In this document: positions 1 through 9,060 of the stretch, one piece after another
How positions within the stretch are numbered: position 1 is the first letter of the stretch
Layout: each line of letters begins with the position of its first letter
Assembly (NCBI GenBank): GCA_029779845.1
Contig: JAKOZT010000019.1
Span: 1 to 56,682 of the forward strand
DNA: 56,682 bases
Direction of reading: 5' to 3'
Source: Pseudomonadota bacterium
GTDB lineage: Bacteria > Pseudomonadota > Gammaproteobacteria > Burkholderiales > Burkholderiaceae_C
The notes under the pieces: model-generated
Seen by the model: the letters and a program-made list of their open reading frames with translations, nothing else
Told to the model about the DNA's origin: nothing
Databases searched by the model: none
Made by a program: the position numbers and the translations under genes

Positions 1-1
1 C

Positions 2-277
2 GGGCTGGATCCGCGCCCGGCCGATTCGGGCACACATCGAGGGCGCAGAAGGCTGACCAAGCGCGGGCCGGCGTTGCTGCGCAAGCTGCTGTGGTTGGCG
101 GCGTTCTCCGCGGGGCACAGCAAGCTGTTCGGGCCGATGCACGAGGCTCTGCGGCAACGAGGCTTGACAGCCACGGAGGCCACAGTGGTGCTGGCGCGCA
201 AACTGTTGCGCATCGCTTGGGGCATCTGGCGCAGTGGCCAGGACTTCGATCCCGTCAAAGCGCTCGCCCGAGCTTGA
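2..277 (+). mobile_element. IS110-family transposase, C-terminal fragment (cut by window edge)
   Basis: The frame is open from the first bases of the window to the stop at 277. It reads GLDPRPADSG, then GRRRLTKRGP, then LLRKLLWLAAFSAG. This is the conserved C-terminal (Transposase_20) part of IS110/IS116/IS902 transposases, with the LDPRP and LTKRG blocks and the following hydrophobic helix. The N-terminal DEDD catalytic half would lie left of the window, so activity cannot be judged. The tail ends with RIAWGIWRSGQDFDP, as is usual for the family. IS110 elements lack long terminal inverted repeats, so the element's right end cannot be placed; it should fall shortly after 277. Confidence 0.85.
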
Positions 278-387
278 CGAAATCCATAGAACCTCGACAC
301 CGGGGTCGCGTCGCCGAACTCGCGCCACCCAAGTCGCCCCCACGGGGCCGCGCCTGCCGCGCTGAACCTACGGTGGCATGCAATCAA

Positions 388-399
388 GTGGCATGCCAC
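388..399. repeat. 12-bp perfect palindrome GTGGCATGCCAC
   Basis: GTGGCATGCCAC is self-complementary, and its left half is repeated just upstream (GGTGGCATGC at 372-381). It lies between the transposase end and the 29-bp inverted repeat. It may be a protein-binding site or part of the IS end; nothing in the sequence decides this. Confidence 0.4.
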
Positions 400-410
400 C
401 TCTGGGTCAG

Positions 411-650
411 CAAAGGGCCGTGCGGGCCGCCCGCGGCGCGCCTATGAGACGCTGAGCAGCGCAGGGCTCGCGGCCCGCGCGCGTACCCGCGCGCTTCGTC
501 CTCATGCTCGCCGCGGGTGATTGAACGGAGCGGGCGAAGCCCGCGCAGTGAGTTCCGCGGCGGGGCCGCGAGACCGAGCAGCGCAAGGCAGTCGGCCCGC
601 AGGGCCGACCGTCTCATCGAAGCGCCGCGGGCGGCCCGCACGGCCCTTTG
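411..650. repeat. Long inverted repeat: 29-bp perfect arms 411-439 and 622-650
   Basis: Bases 411-439 are an exact reverse complement of 622-650. Pairing resumes further inside: ATGAGACG at 444-451 with CGTCTCAT at 610-617, then a looser CTCGCGGCC match. A separate small hairpin (GTCGGCCC-GCA-GGGCCGAC, about 592-610) sits in the right half. The 182 bases between the arms carry no convincing gene. The structure lies between an IS110 remnant and a broken amidohydrolase whose 3' end it appears to replace, so it may be a small non-autonomous mobile repeat. The alternative is two copies of one genomic repeat in opposite orientation. Confidence 0.65.
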
Positions 651-661
651 CCGCTTGGACT

Positions 662-994
662 CGCGGCGGGCTTTCTGAACGATTGATCGCCGGTCGGTAT
701 CAGGCCGCCGCCGGCTTGCGTGAGCCCGGGCCGGTACGACAGCTCGCCCACCAGCTTCGGGTACTTCGCGAGCAGCGCGCGCACACGCTCGATGGGTGCA
801 CCGCCGATGCCGCTGTGCGCCCAGATCCGCCGCGCGTCCGGTGCGTGCGCCATCAGCAGGTCGATCGCCGCGTCGTCGACGTGCGCGAGCACCGCCAGGT
901 CCTTCTCGGCGGCGATCGCACGCACGCCGGCGCGCTGCATGCGGCCGAGCACGTCGGCCAGGCCCAGCGCGAGCAGCAGCGCGCCGGCGCGCAT
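662..994 (-). pseudogene. Amidohydrolase remnant, truncated at both ends
   Basis: The minus-strand frame starting at the ATG at 994 contains a clear internal piece of an amidohydrolase of the TIM-barrel metal-dependent hydrolase type: [21 protein letters not shown], then [19 protein letters not shown], then [14 protein letters not shown]. After about 705 the similarity stops. The frame then runs into the inverted repeat and ends at 614. The N-terminal metal-binding half and the C-terminal segment with the usual GSDTW-type motif are both missing. It begins 6 bases after the stop of the isomerase gene, so the two may once have formed an operon. The family call rests on recognised motifs only. 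Confidence 0.6.
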
Positions 995-999
995 CGGGT

Positions 1000-1602
1000 T
1001 CAGCCGCGAGCCAGGCGCCGTTGCAGGAAGTCGAGCCGGTCCTGGCCCCAGAACAGTTCGCCGTCGACCACGTAGCTCGGCGCGCCGAACACGCCGGCGG
1101 CGATGGCGCGCTGCGTGTCGCGCTCGTAGCGCAGGTGCGCCGCCTGGCTCATCGCGTCGTCGAGGCGGCGCGCCGGCAGGCCTTCTTCCTCGACCATCTT
1201 CGCCAGCTCGCGCGCGTCGGCGATGTTGCGCTCGTCGACCCACACGCCGCGCAGGATGCGCCCGGCGATGCGCATCGCCGCGTCGACGCCGTCGTGCATG
1301 TCGACCGCGATGATCAGCTGGGCCGCGTCGCCGGCGTTGACCGGGAAGAACTTCGGCTGCAGCACGATCGGCCGGCCGAGGAACTCGCTGAAGCGCTTCA
1401 GCTCGACGAGCCGGTAGGCCTGCCGCTGCGGCGCGCGCTTGGCCAGAGGCAGCCCGCCCGACACCGGAAACACGCCGCCCAGGTCGACCGGCAGCACGTT
1501 GATAGCCGCGCCGGCGTCCTTCGCGATCTGCGCGAAGCGCTCGTGGCCGAGGTAGGTCCACGGCGAGTTGGGGGCGAAGTAGTAGTCCACCGTCAGCGCC
1601 AT
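1000..1602 (-). CDS. 2-hydroxychromene-2-carboxylate isomerase family protein (DsbA/GST-kappa fold)
   Basis: 200 aa, starting [19 protein letters not shown]. The Y-F-x-P-x-SPW-x-Y-L-G start, the [12 protein letters not shown] middle and the C-terminal [21 protein letters not shown] are hallmarks of the HCCA isomerase/DSBA oxidoreductase family. The SPW serine replaces the redox CXXC, so it should act as a glutathione-dependent isomerase rather than a disulfide oxidase. HCCA isomerases act in naphthalene-type aromatic degradation. No other catabolic genes are nearby, so the substrate is unknown and a general glutathione-transferase role is equally possible. The ATG at 1602 starts exactly at the family's usual N-terminus. 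The gene sits 38 bases after uvrA on the same strand and may be co-transcribed with it. Confidence 0.85.
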   Translation of the reverse strand: MALTVDYYFAPNSPWTYLGHERFAQIAKDAGAAINVLPVDLGGVFPVSGGLPLAKRAPQRQAYRLVELKRFSEFLGRPIVLQPKFFPVNAGDAAQLIIAVDMHDGVDAAMRIAGRILRGVWVDERNIADARELAKMVEEEGLPARRLDDAMSQAAHLRYERDTQRAIAAGVFGAPSYVVDGELFWGQDRLDFLQRRLARG

Positions 1603-1640
1603 CGCGTGCTCCTCGTGTCGTGCGTGAACGAGGGCGCAGT

Positions 1641-4547
1641 CTAGAGCAGCGCCGCGAGATATTTGCCCGTGTGGCTGCCCGGATCCGCCGCCACCTCCTC
1701 CGGCGTGCCCTGCGCCACCACCGTGCCGCCGCCGGCGCCGCCTTCGGGGCCCATGTCGATGATCCAGTCGGCGGTCTTGATCACGTCGAGGTTGTGCTCG
1801 ATCACGACGATGGTGTTGCCGGCGTCGCGCAGCTGGTGCAGCACGCGCAGCAGCAGCGCGATGTCGGCGAAGTGCAGCCCGGTGGTCGGCTCGTCGAGGA
1901 TGTAGAGGGTGCGGCCGGTGTCGCGCTTGCTCAGCTCCAGCGCCAGCTTGACGCGCTGCGCTTCGCCGCCGGACAGCGTGGTCGCGCTCTGGCCGAGGCG
2001 GATGTAGCCCAGGCCCACGTCGAGCAGCGTCTGCAGCTTGCGCGCGAGCGCAGGCACCGCGGCGAAGAACGCATGCGCGTCCTCCACCGTCAGGTCGAGC
2101 ACCTCGGTGATGTTCTTGCCCTTGTAGAGCACCTCCAGCGTTTCGCGGTTGTAGCGCCGGCCGTGGCAGACGTCGCAGGGCACGTACACGTCGGGCAGGA
2201 AGTGCATCTCGACCTTGATCACGCCGTCGCCCTGGCAGGCCTCGCAGCGCCCGCCGCCCGACGACGAGGCGACGTTGAAGCTGAAGCGCCCCGCGCCGTA
2301 GCCGCGCTCGCGCGCCATCGGCACCTCGGCGAACAGCTCGCGGATCGGCGTGAACAGGCCGGTGTAGGTGGCGGGGTTGGAGCGCGGCGTGCGGCCGATC
2401 GGGCTCTGGTCGACGTTGATCACCTTGTCGAAGGCGTCCAGCCCCTCGATCGCCTCGTGCGGGGCGGCCTCGGCGTGCGCGTTGTAGAGCTTGCGCGCCA
2501 CCGCGGCGTACAGCGTGTCGTTGACCAGCGTGCTCTTGCCCGAGCCCGACACGCCGGTGACGCAGGTGAACAGGCCGACCGGAATGTCGACGTCGACGCT
2601 CTTCAGGTTGTTGCCGCGCGCGCCGACGATCTTCAGCACCTGCGGGTCGGTGCCGTCGGCGAGCGTGCGGCGCCGCTGCGGCACCGCGATCTTCAGCGTG
2701 CGCGCGAGGTAGCGGCCGGTCAGCGAGTCGGGGTTCGCCGCCACCTCGTCGGCGGTGCCCTGCGCGATCACGCGCCCGCCGTGCACGCCGGCGCCGGGGC
2801 CGAGGTCGATCACGTGGTCGGCGGCGCGGATCGCGTCCTCGTCGTGCTCGACCACCAGCACGCTGTTGCCCAGGTCGCGCAGATGGCGCAGCGTGCCGAT
2901 CAAGCGCTCGTTGTCGCGCTGGTGCAGCCCGATGCTGGGCTCGTCGAGCACGTACATCACGCCGGTCAGGCCCGAGCCGATCTGGCTGGCCAGGCGGATG
3001 CGCTGCGCCTCGCCGCCCGAGAGCGTGTCGGCGCTGCGGTCCAGGCTCAGGTAGTTCAGGCCTACGTCGTTGAGGAACTTCAGCCGCGAGCGGATCTCGC
3101 GCACCACCTTGTCGGCGATGCCGGCCTTGTTGCCCACCAGCCGCAGCGCTTCGAAGTAGGCCAGGCACTCGCGCAGCGTGAAGTGCTCGACGCGGTAGAT
3201 CGGCTCGCGGGGCGCATCGGCCGTCTCGGCGCCGCTGACGAGGAAGACGTTGCGCGCCTCGCGCCGCAGCCGCGTGCCTTCGCAGTCGGGACAGGGCTTG
3301 GCGCTCTGGTAGCGCACCAGGTCTTCGCGCACCGCGGCCGAATCGGTCTCGCGAAAGCGCCGCTCGAAGTTAGGGATGATCCCTTCGAAGGGATGCCAGC
3401 GCTTGACGACGCGCTGCCGGCCCTTGGCGCCTTCGGCCTGGTAGACGAACTCGATGTCCTCGCCGGCCGAGCCCTGCAGCAGCACCTGCTGCGCCTTCTT
3501 CGGCAAGTCTTCGAAGGGCGTGTCGATGTCGAAGCCGTAGTGGCGCGCCACGCTTTCCAGCAGCGAGAAGGTGTAGGCGTTGCGGCGGTCCCAGCCCTTG
3601 ACCGCGCCGCTGGCGAGCGACAGCGACGGGAAGGCGACCACGCGCTCGGCGTCGAAGGCCGTCACCTGGCCGAGGCCGTCGCAGCTCGGGCAGGCGCCCA
3701 CCGGCGAATTGAACGAGAACAGGCGCGGCTCGAGTTCGGGCAGCGAGTAGCTGCACACCGGGCAGGCGAACTGGCTGGAGAAGAGATGCTCCGTGCCCTC
3801 GTCCATCTCGAGCGCGATCGCGCGGCCTTCGGCGATGCGCAGCGCGGCTTCGAAGCTCTCGGCCAGGCGCTGCTGCAAGCCGCCCTGCACCTTCACGCGG
3901 TCGATCACCACGTCGATGTCGTGCTTCTCGGCCTTCTTCAGCTTGGGCAGGTCGGCCGCTTCGTAGGCCGTGCCGTCGACACGGAAGCGCACGAAGCCCT
4001 GCGCCTGCATGTCGGCGAACAGTTCGGCGAACTCGCCCTTGCGGTCGCGCACCACCGGCGCGAGCACCATCAGCCGGGTGCCCTCGGGCAAGGCGAGCGC
4101 CGCGTCGACCATCTGGCCGACGCTCTGCGCGCGCAGCGGCAGGCGGTGATCGGGGCAGAACGGCGTGCCGGCGCGCGCGTAGAGCAGGCGCAGGTAGTCG
4201 TGGATCTCGGTGACGGTACCCACCGTCGAGCGCGGGTTGTGGCTGGTGGCCTTCTGCTCGATGCTGATCGCGGGCGACAAGCCCTCGATCACGTCGACGT
4301 CGGGCTTGTCCATCAGCTGCAGGAACTGGCGTGCGTAGGCCGACAGGCTCTCGACGTAGCGGCGCTGGCCTTCCGCATACAGCGTGTCGAAGGCGAGGCT
4401 GGACTTGCCCGAGCCCGACAGCCCGGTGATCACCACCAGGCGGTGGCGCGGGATGTCGAGGTCGATGTTCTTGAGGTTGTGGGTTCTGGCACCCCGGACG
4501 CGGATCACCGGCAGTTCGGGGCTGGCGGGGGTGTCGTTCGCAGGCAT
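1641..4547 (-). CDS. uvrA: Excinuclease ABC subunit A
   Basis: 968 aa, full length for UvrA, the damage-recognising dimeric ATPase of nucleotide excision repair that loads UvrB at lesions. It has two ABC modules. The first has Walker [10 protein letters not shown] at 42-50 and a signature [12 protein letters not shown]. The second has Walker [10 protein letters not shown] near 667 and a signature [13 protein letters not shown] zinc finger (CPVC...CPSC, about 263-290) lies in the first half and a second (CEAC...CDVC, about 765-790) in the insertion of the second ATPase, the one needed for DNA binding. The UvrB-contact region near 130-250 is present. In many proteobacteria uvrA is divergent from ssb; here they lie about 9 kb apart. 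Confidence 0.97.
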   Translation of the reverse strand: MPANDTPASPELPVIRVRGARTHNLKNIDLDIPRHRLVVITGLSGSGKSSLAFDTLYAEGQRRYVESLSAYARQFLQLMDKPDVDVIEGLSPAISIEQKATSHNPRSTVGTVTEIHDYLRLLYARAGTPFCPDHRLPLRAQSVGQMVDAALALPEGTRLMVLAPVVRDRKGEFAELFADMQAQGFVRFRVDGTAYEAADLPKLKKAEKHDIDVVIDRVKVQGGLQQRLAESFEAALRIAEGRAIALEMDEGTEHLFSSQFACPVCSYSLPELEPRLFSFNSPVGACPSCDGLGQVTAFDAERVVAFPSLSLASGAVKGWDRRNAYTFSLLESVARHYGFDIDTPFEDLPKKAQQVLLQGSAGEDIEFVYQAEGAKGRQRVVKRWHPFEGIIPNFERRFRETDSAAVREDLVRYQSAKPCPDCEGTRLRREARNVFLVSGAETADAPREPIYRVEHFTLRECLAYFEALRLVGNKAGIADKVVREIRSRLKFLNDVGLNYLSLDRSADTLSGGEAQRIRLASQIGSGLTGVMYVLDEPSIGLHQRDNERLIGTLRHLRDLGNSVLVVEHDEDAIRAADHVIDLGPGAGVHGGRVIAQGTADEVAANPDSLTGRYLARTLKIAVPQRRRTLADGTDPQVLKIVGARGNNLKSVDVDIPVGLFTCVTGVSGSGKSTLVNDTLYAAVARKLYNAHAEAAPHEAIEGLDAFDKVINVDQSPIGRTPRSNPATYTGLFTPIRELFAEVPMARERGYGAGRFSFNVASSSGGGRCEACQGDGVIKVEMHFLPDVYVPCDVCHGRRYNRETLEVLYKGKNITEVLDLTVEDAHAFFAAVPALARKLQTLLDVGLGYIRLGQSATTLSGGEAQRVKLALELSKRDTGRTLYILDEPTTGLHFADIALLLRVLHQLRDAGNTIVVIEHNLDVIKTADWIIDMGPEGGAGGGTVVAQGTPEEVAADPGSHTGKYLAALL

Positions 4548-4598
4548 CGCGTCGCTCGGGGCAAACCGCCCATCATAGCGACGCGGGTCGGGCTGCTC

Positions 4599-5627
4599 TC
4601 AGGGGCCCAGCGCGTCGAGCGAGGATTGCAGCGCGCCCATCTGCCCGGCCGGCAGCGCGACCGACTCGGTCTTGCCGCCGCGCGTCAGCTGCATGCCGGC
4701 CGGGCCGAGGCGCAGCACCGCGCGCACCACGCCGTCGCGCGTGAAGCGCAGCGTGGTGCTCGTGGCCGCGCCGGAGGCCGCGCCGTATTGCCAGGCCGCG
4801 CGCGACGTGCGGTCGGCCTGCGCGATCCAGTTCTGCATCGCGTCGTCCATAGCCCGCGCCTCGCCCTCGTCGCGCTGCCAGCTCCAGGCCTCGGCCTTGC
4901 GGCGGATCTCGAAGCGCAGGTTGCTCAGGCTGGGCGTCTCGATCGCGGAGGCGGCCGGCGCGGCGGCGCTCGGCGCGGCGCCGGCCAGGCGGCCGAGGGC
5001 GGCCTCGCGGCGCTCGGCGGGAGCGGCTTCGCGTGGGGTCATGCTGTCGGCAGTGGCCGCGGCGGGTGCGGGCGCTGCAGCCGGTGCGGGCGCTGGCTCC
5101 GCCTTGGCCACCACGGGCGGCGGCGCTTCGGCCTTGCGTGCCGGCGCAGCGGGCGTGGGCGCCGGCTTCTCAGCCGCACGCCTGGCCGCGTCGGGCAGGG
5201 CGGCGCCGCGGCTGCGTTCGGCCGGCGCGTCGGCGGACGGCGTGGCGGCAGGCGCGGGCTGCGGCGCCATCGCGACGCTCTCCTCGCGCGGCGCGCTGAT
5301 CTCTTCGGGCGAGCGCCCCATCCACATCACGCCGGCCACGGTGGAGAGGAACACTACCGCGAAGCCCGCCGCCACCGGCGGGCGCGCCAGCCAGGCCCAC
5401 AGCGAGGCCAGCGACGCCATCGCGCCGCCCTCGCGCAGCGTGCCCGAGGCCACGGCCGCCGGCGCGCGCTCGATGCGCGGCGCCACCGCGGCGCGGCCCA
5501 TGCGCAGGATGGTCTCGTTCAGCTTGGGCGGCGGCGCCGCCTCGGCGTCGGGCGCATGGCGCAAGGCCTCGCGCAGCCAGGCGTCGCGCGGCAGGTCACC
5601 GCTGTCGTGATTCGTCGGCTCGCTCAT
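4599..5627 (-). CDS. Putative anti-sigma factor, single-pass membrane protein
   Basis: 342 aa. Residues 1-60 are a short cytoplasmic stretch without a clear zinc-binding HxxxCxxC motif. One transmembrane helix follows at about 88-108 (PPVAAGFAVVFLSTVAGVMWM). A long low-complexity Ala/Pro/Glu linker (about 120-235) leads to a C-terminal domain of about 100 residues with a conserved-looking SWSWQRDEGEARAMDDAMQNWIAQ block. The start codon overlaps the stop of the ECF sigma gene by 4 bp (ATGA), the classic sigma/anti-sigma arrangement. I infer the function from this coupling and the topology. The N-terminus does not match the common ZAS anti-sigma fold, so it may be a different regulator of the same sigma factor. 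Confidence 0.6.
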   Translation of the reverse strand: MSEPTNHDSGDLPRDAWLREALRHAPDAEAAPPPKLNETILRMGRAAVAPRIERAPAAVASGTLREGGAMASLASLWAWLARPPVAAGFAVVFLSTVAGVMWMGRSPEEISAPREESVAMAPQPAPAATPSADAPAERSRGAALPDAARRAAEKPAPTPAAPARKAEAPPPVVAKAEPAPAPAAAPAPAAATADSMTPREAAPAERREAALGRLAGAAPSAAAPAASAIETPSLSNLRFEIRRKAEAWSWQRDEGEARAMDDAMQNWIAQADRTSRAAWQYGAASGAATSTTLRFTRDGVVRAVLRLGPAGMQLTRGGKTESVALPAGQMGALQSSLDALGP

Positions 5628-6289
5628 CGCGGCGACTCCGGCGCGAGGTAGGCGCCCATGCAGGCGCGCAGCTTGGCCATCGCGTAGCGCAGCCGCGTCT
5701 TGGCGGTCTCGAAGCCGACCTCCAGCGCATGCGCCACCTCGGCCAGCGCGAGGCCGTCGTCGTGGTGCAGCAGGAAGGCGCTGCGCTGCGCCAGCGGCAG
5801 CTCGTCGAGGCAGCCGAGCAGCTTCTCGCCGGCGCGGCGCCAGAACGCCAGTTCGTCGCCCTGCAAGGCCGATGCGGCCGGCGCCGGCCAGTGCTGCCAG
5901 GCCGCCTGCGCGTCGGGCTGCCAGGGCTCGCCGTCCTCGCCCTCGTGGGCATCGAGCGCGACTTCGCGGCCGCCCTTGCGCAGCAGGTCGATGGCGCGGT
6001 GGTGCGCCAGCGTGAACAGCCAGGTGCGAAAGCTCGCGCCCTGCGGCTGCCAGCGCGCGCGCGCCTGCACCACGCGCAGCCAGGTGTCCTGGAACACCTC
6101 GTCGGCCTGCGCCGCGTGGGCGCTGCCCAGCAGCCGGCGCACGAAGCGGTACAGCGCGAGGCGGTGCCGCGCGTAGAGCTGCTCGAACGCCGCGGCCTCG
6201 CCGCGCGCATAGGCGGCCATCAAGGCGTCGTCGTCATCGTCGTGCACGGGGCGGCTGCTCTCGCTCATCGGGGTGGGAGTCTGCCTCAT
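5624..6289 (-). CDS. ECF-type (RpoE-like) RNA polymerase sigma factor
   Basis: 221 aa with sigma-70 region 2 (FEQLYARHRLALYRFVRRLLG...EVFQDTWLRVVQAR, about 35-80, plus the FRTWLFTLAHHRAIDLLRK core-binding/-10 segment). After a linker of about 60 residues comes region 4 (LPLAQRSAFLLHHDDGLALAEVAHAL, EVGFETAKTRLRYAMAKLR), the -35-recognising helix-turn-helix. There is no region 1 or 3, as expected for group 4 sigmas. It overlaps the downstream putative anti-sigma gene by 4 bp and is divergent from a VWA lipoprotein gene that may be its target. The ATG at 6289 has an AAGGG immediately upstream, which is too close to be ideal. The ATG at 6268 (MSESS) is an alternative without a visible ribosome site. 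Confidence 0.9.
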   Translation of the reverse strand: MRQTPTPMSESSRPVHDDDDDALMAAYARGEAAAFEQLYARHRLALYRFVRRLLGSAHAAQADEVFQDTWLRVVQARARWQPQGASFRTWLFTLAHHRAIDLLRKGGREVALDAHEGEDGEPWQPDAQAAWQHWPAPAASALQGDELAFWRRAGEKLLGCLDELPLAQRSAFLLHHDDGLALAEVAHALEVGFETAKTRLRYAMAKLRACMGAYLAPESPR

Positions 6290-6317
6290 CCCTTGCTGCT
6301 ACGGCCGGCGCCGGGCG

Positions 6318-6349
6318 ACGGGGTGATTTCCATTTGTAGTTCACCCCGT
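6318..6349. promoter_or_regulatory. 9-bp inverted repeat between divergent sigma and VWA genes
   Basis: ACGGGGTGA (6318-6326) and TCACCCCGT (6341-6349) form a perfect inverted repeat with a 14-base, unusually AT-rich spacer. It lies inside the 116-bp region separating the sigma-factor gene (start 6289) and the VWA gene (start 6406). Symmetry and position suit an operator for a dimeric regulator or a pair of back-to-back promoter elements. No specific regulator is recognised. Confidence 0.5.
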
Positions 6350-6405
6350 TCGCGAAGCTGCCGCGTATCAAGCCTCGTCCCTCACGATGAACAGGAGCAA
6401 CGACG

Positions 6406-7839
6406 ATGCGAGCCTCGCGATTCTTCTTCTCGGCGCTGGCGCCGCTGGCCCTGCTGGCCGCGTGCGCGCAGGCCGCGCCCGGCAACTGGCCGCCGGCCTG
6501 GAACGAGCCGCCGGCCCAGGCGCAGCAGGACTACACGCTGCCGAGCTTCGAGCCGCCCAGCGCCAGCCACTGCCACCGTGCGCCAGGCACGCGCGAGGTG
6601 CCGGGCGGCGGCGGGCAGTGGAACGAAGGCCGGCTGCGGCGCGGCAGCGGCGGCGACGAGCGCGAGACGAGCGCCGGCGAGCTACGCGCCGAAAGCGCCG
6701 CGATCGATCGTGCCGCGAAGAGTGCCGCGCCGGCGGCCGCCCCGGCGCCCACGCTGCAATCGCAACCCGCGCCGCGCATCGCGCCGCGCCGCGAGGTTGT
6801 CACCGCCGGCATGGTCGACGACAACGCCGACTTCGGCGAATACCTCGCCTACCGCCAGCGCAACGCCGGCCTGCCGGTGCGCGAGCGCGACGTCGCCGAG
6901 CGCTACCTGCTCGAAGTGACCGACGACAGCGGCCGCCCGGTGCACGATGCCGAGGTGGCGGTGCAGCGCGCCGGCCGCGCCGAGCCGGTGATGTGGGCCC
7001 GCACCGACACCGCCGGGCGCGTGTGGCTGCATCCGCGCGCCTTCCTCGCCCCCGGCGCCGACGACCGCGCGCTCGGCATCGCGGTGCGCAAGGGCGCGGC
7101 CTGGTCGCGCGCGACGCTGCGGCGCGGCGAGCAGCGCGCCGCGCTGCAGGTGCGCCTGGGCGCGCAGCAGAACATCGCGCAGCGCGCCCGCCTGGACCTC
7201 GTCTTCCTGGTCGACGCCACCGGCTCGATGGGCGACGAGATCGCCAAGCTGAAGGCCTCGATGCGCGCGATGGCGCAGCAGATCGCTCAGCTGCCGGTGC
7301 AGCCCGACGTCTGCTGGGGCCTGGTGGCCTACCGCGACCGCGGCGACGCCTTCCTGACGCGCACGCACGACTTCACCGACGACCTCGCCGCCTTCCAGGG
7401 TGTGCTCGCGCGCGTGCAGGCCGGGGGCGGCGGCGACATGCCGGAAGCGCTCAACGAGGCGCTGCACGAGACCGTGCACCGCCTGAGCTGGCGCGCCGAC
7501 GCGGCGCGCATGGTGGTGCTCGTCGCCGACGCGCCGCCGCACCTCGACTACGGCGGCCCGCAGTACGACGTCGACATGCAGGCCGCGCTCGCCAAGGGCA
7601 TCAAGCTGTTCGCCGTCGGCGCCAGCGGGCTCGACCCGGTGGGCGAATACGTCTACCGCCAGATCGCGCAGTACACCGCCGGGCGCTTCGTCTTCCTGAC
7701 CTACAAGGATGCGGCCGACCCCGGCAGCGGCCCCGGCACGCAGACGCCGCACGACGTGCGCGGCTACTCGGTGCAGACGCTGGATAGGCTGATCGTCAAG
7801 CTGGTCGGTGACGAACTGGCACGCCTGCCGCGCGGCTGA
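6406..7839 (+). CDS. VWA-domain lipoprotein
   Basis: 477 aa. The N-terminus (MRASRFFFSALAPLALLAAC) is a lipoprotein signal with lipobox LAAC, so the protein should be membrane-anchored outside the cytoplasm. A low-complexity region of about 110 residues follows, then a beta-rich stretch (about 160-250). The von Willebrand factor A domain runs from about 265 to 440, starting DLVFLVDATGSMGDE. The DxTGS MIDAS loop is intact, with the later Thr and Asp (FTDD, VADAPPH) also present, so metal-dependent ligand binding is likely. AGGAG at 6392-6396, 9 bases before the ATG, supports the start. It is divergent from the ECF sigma operon and may be regulated by it. The ligand is unknown. Confidence 0.85.
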   Translation: MRASRFFFSALAPLALLAACAQAAPGNWPPAWNEPPAQAQQDYTLPSFEPPSASHCHRAPGTREVPGGGGQWNEGRLRRGSGGDERETSAGELRAESAAIDRAAKSAAPAAAPAPTLQSQPAPRIAPRREVVTAGMVDDNADFGEYLAYRQRNAGLPVRERDVAERYLLEVTDDSGRPVHDAEVAVQRAGRAEPVMWARTDTAGRVWLHPRAFLAPGADDRALGIAVRKGAAWSRATLRRGEQRAALQVRLGAQQNIAQRARLDLVFLVDATGSMGDEIAKLKASMRAMAQQIAQLPVQPDVCWGLVAYRDRGDAFLTRTHDFTDDLAAFQGVLARVQAGGGGDMPEALNEALHETVHRLSWRADAARMVVLVADAPPHLDYGGPQYDVDMQAALAKGIKLFAVGASGLDPVGEYVYRQIAQYTAGRFVFLTYKDAADPGSGPGTQTPHDVRGYSVQTLDRLIVKLVGDELARLPRG

Positions 7840-7855
7840 TGCGTACCATCGCGGC

Positions 7856-8239
7856 ATGAGACCCGCCCTTGTTCTGGCCGCCACGTTGCTGCTCGCTGGC
7901 TGCGGCGGCGGCGTCTACCTCGGCTGGAGCTGGGGCGACGACGATGGCGGCCCGCCCTCGGTGAGCATCACCAGCGCGCAGACCAGCGTGAGCGCCGGCG
8001 GCACGCTGCACGTGGTGGCTGCGGCCAGCGACGCCGACAGCGGCATCGACGAGGTGGCTTTCTACCGCCTCGACGCCGGCGCCGCGGTGCGCCTGGGCAG
8101 CGACGGCATGCCGCCCTACGAATGGAACGTGGCCGTGCCCGCCGACGGGCGCGCCACGCTCTCGGTGTTCGCCCGCGCGCGCGACGGCGCCGGTCATTCG
8201 GCCGACAGCGCGGTGTTGAGCGTGCCGGTGGTGAATTGA
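7856..8239 (+). CDS. Small lipoprotein with an Ig-like (Big-type) domain
   Basis: 127 aa. The signal MRPALVLAATLLLAGC carries a perfect lipobox (LAGC). The mature part is one beta-sandwich-like domain: PSVSITSAQTSVSAGGTLHV, then AAASDADSGIDEVAFYRLD, ending GHSADSAVLSVPVVN. This is the pattern of bacterial Ig-like domains that read V-x-L-x-A-x-A-x-D-x-D-G-I-x-x-V-x-F-Y. It lies 16 bases after the VWA gene and is probably co-transcribed with it. Both products would be exported lipoproteins, so they may act together at the envelope. No specific function is recognised. Confidence 0.75.
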   Translation: MRPALVLAATLLLAGCGGGVYLGWSWGDDDGGPPSVSITSAQTSVSAGGTLHVVAAASDADSGIDEVAFYRLDAGAAVRLGSDGMPPYEWNVAVPADGRATLSVFARARDGAGHSADSAVLSVPVVN

Positions 8240-8258
8240 TCCGCTCAGGCGCGGATCA
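8237..8258. terminator. Hairpin between convergent genes
   Basis: TGATCCGC (8237-8244) pairs perfectly with GCGGATCA (8251-8258) over a 6-base loop. Both stop codons, of the + strand lipoprotein and the - strand ankyrin gene, are part of the stem. Only a weak T-run (GTTTC) follows, so it may act as a bidirectional transcription stop or just protect both 3' ends. Confidence 0.5.
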
Positions 8259-9035
8259 GCGTTTCGCCGCCGTGGATTCCTGCACCGCGATGCCGTGCTC
8301 GCGCAGCCAGGCGCGCAGCGCCTCGCGTTCGCGTTTGGCCTGCGGGGCGAGCAGATCCTCGCTCGTCATCCACTGGTAGTCCTGGAAGCTTGCGCCGGTG
8401 CGCGTGCGCGCCGCAGCGTCGGCGCCGGCCTGCAGCAGCCGCAGCGAGTAGCGCGCCCAGTTGAGATGCGAGGCCGCGTGCAGCGAGGTCTCGCCGACGC
8501 TGTTGCGCGCGTTGGGGTCGGCACCGGCCTGCAGCAGGCGCTCGAAGGCCGTTTCGTTCTGCGCCAGGATCGCATCCATCAGCGGGCGATCGCCGTTGTC
8601 CGCATTGGGGGCGTCGAGGTCGGCCTTGTGCGCAATCAAGGTCTCCAGCCACCACGGATCGGTTTCCTGCAACACCGCCAGATGCGTGGCGGTGCGTCCG
8701 CTGAGCGCGCTCCTCTGTGAGGGTGACGCGCCGCGCTCCAGCAGCGTGCGGAAGGCGACACGGTCGTGCCGCTTCAACGCGAGCTGCAGCAGGGGAACGC
8801 CCTGGGCGTCGACGGTCCCCGGGTCGGCTCCGGCCGCCAGCGCTTGTTCCAGCGCCTTGTGGTCGCCGGCTTCGACTGCGCTCAGCGCGCGGGCGGCGAC
8901 GCTGTTCGGCGCGGACGCAGCGTTCATCGTGTTCTCCATCCTCGAAGCGAGGCGTGCGTCGCAGGCCGCGCAGAGCAGAACCAGCACCGCCAGGGCCGAC
9001 CACGAAGCGATTGCGGATCGGCGGCTCGGTCTCAT
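8256..9035 (-). CDS. Ankyrin-repeat lipoprotein, putative immunity partner of the adjacent lipase
   Basis: 259 aa. The N-terminus (RRSAIASWSALAVLVLLCAAC) is a lipoprotein signal with lipobox CAAC, placing the protein in the periplasm on a membrane. Residues about 45-240 hold roughly five ankyrin repeats (e.g. DHKALEQALAAGADPGTVDAQG, NETAFERLLQAGADPNARNSVGETSLH). It begins 25 bases after the stop of the lipase-like gene. An exported lipase-type effector followed by a periplasmic ankyrin lipoprotein is the arrangement expected of an effector-immunity pair, so I infer that it protects against the lipase or chaperones it. A GTG at 9038 directly precedes the chosen ATG. Confidence 0.75.
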   Translation of the reverse strand: MRPSRRSAIASWSALAVLVLLCAACDARLASRMENTMNAASAPNSVAARALSAVEAGDHKALEQALAAGADPGTVDAQGVPLLQLALKRHDRVAFRTLLERGASPSQRSALSGRTATHLAVLQETDPWWLETLIAHKADLDAPNADNGDRPLMDAILAQNETAFERLLQAGADPNARNSVGETSLHAASHLNWARYSLRLLQAGADAAARTRTGASFQDYQWMTSEDLLAPQAKREREALRAWLREHGIAVQESTAAKR

Positions 9036-9060
9036 CACGCGCCGATGATATTCACACCGG

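Noticed and set aside
1620..5651. Plus-strand open frame of over 1,300 codons opposite uvrA
   Set aside because: Arg/Ala/His/Val-rich composition without motifs. It mirrors the codon bias of uvrA and the anti-sigma gene, a normal artefact of very GC-rich DNA.
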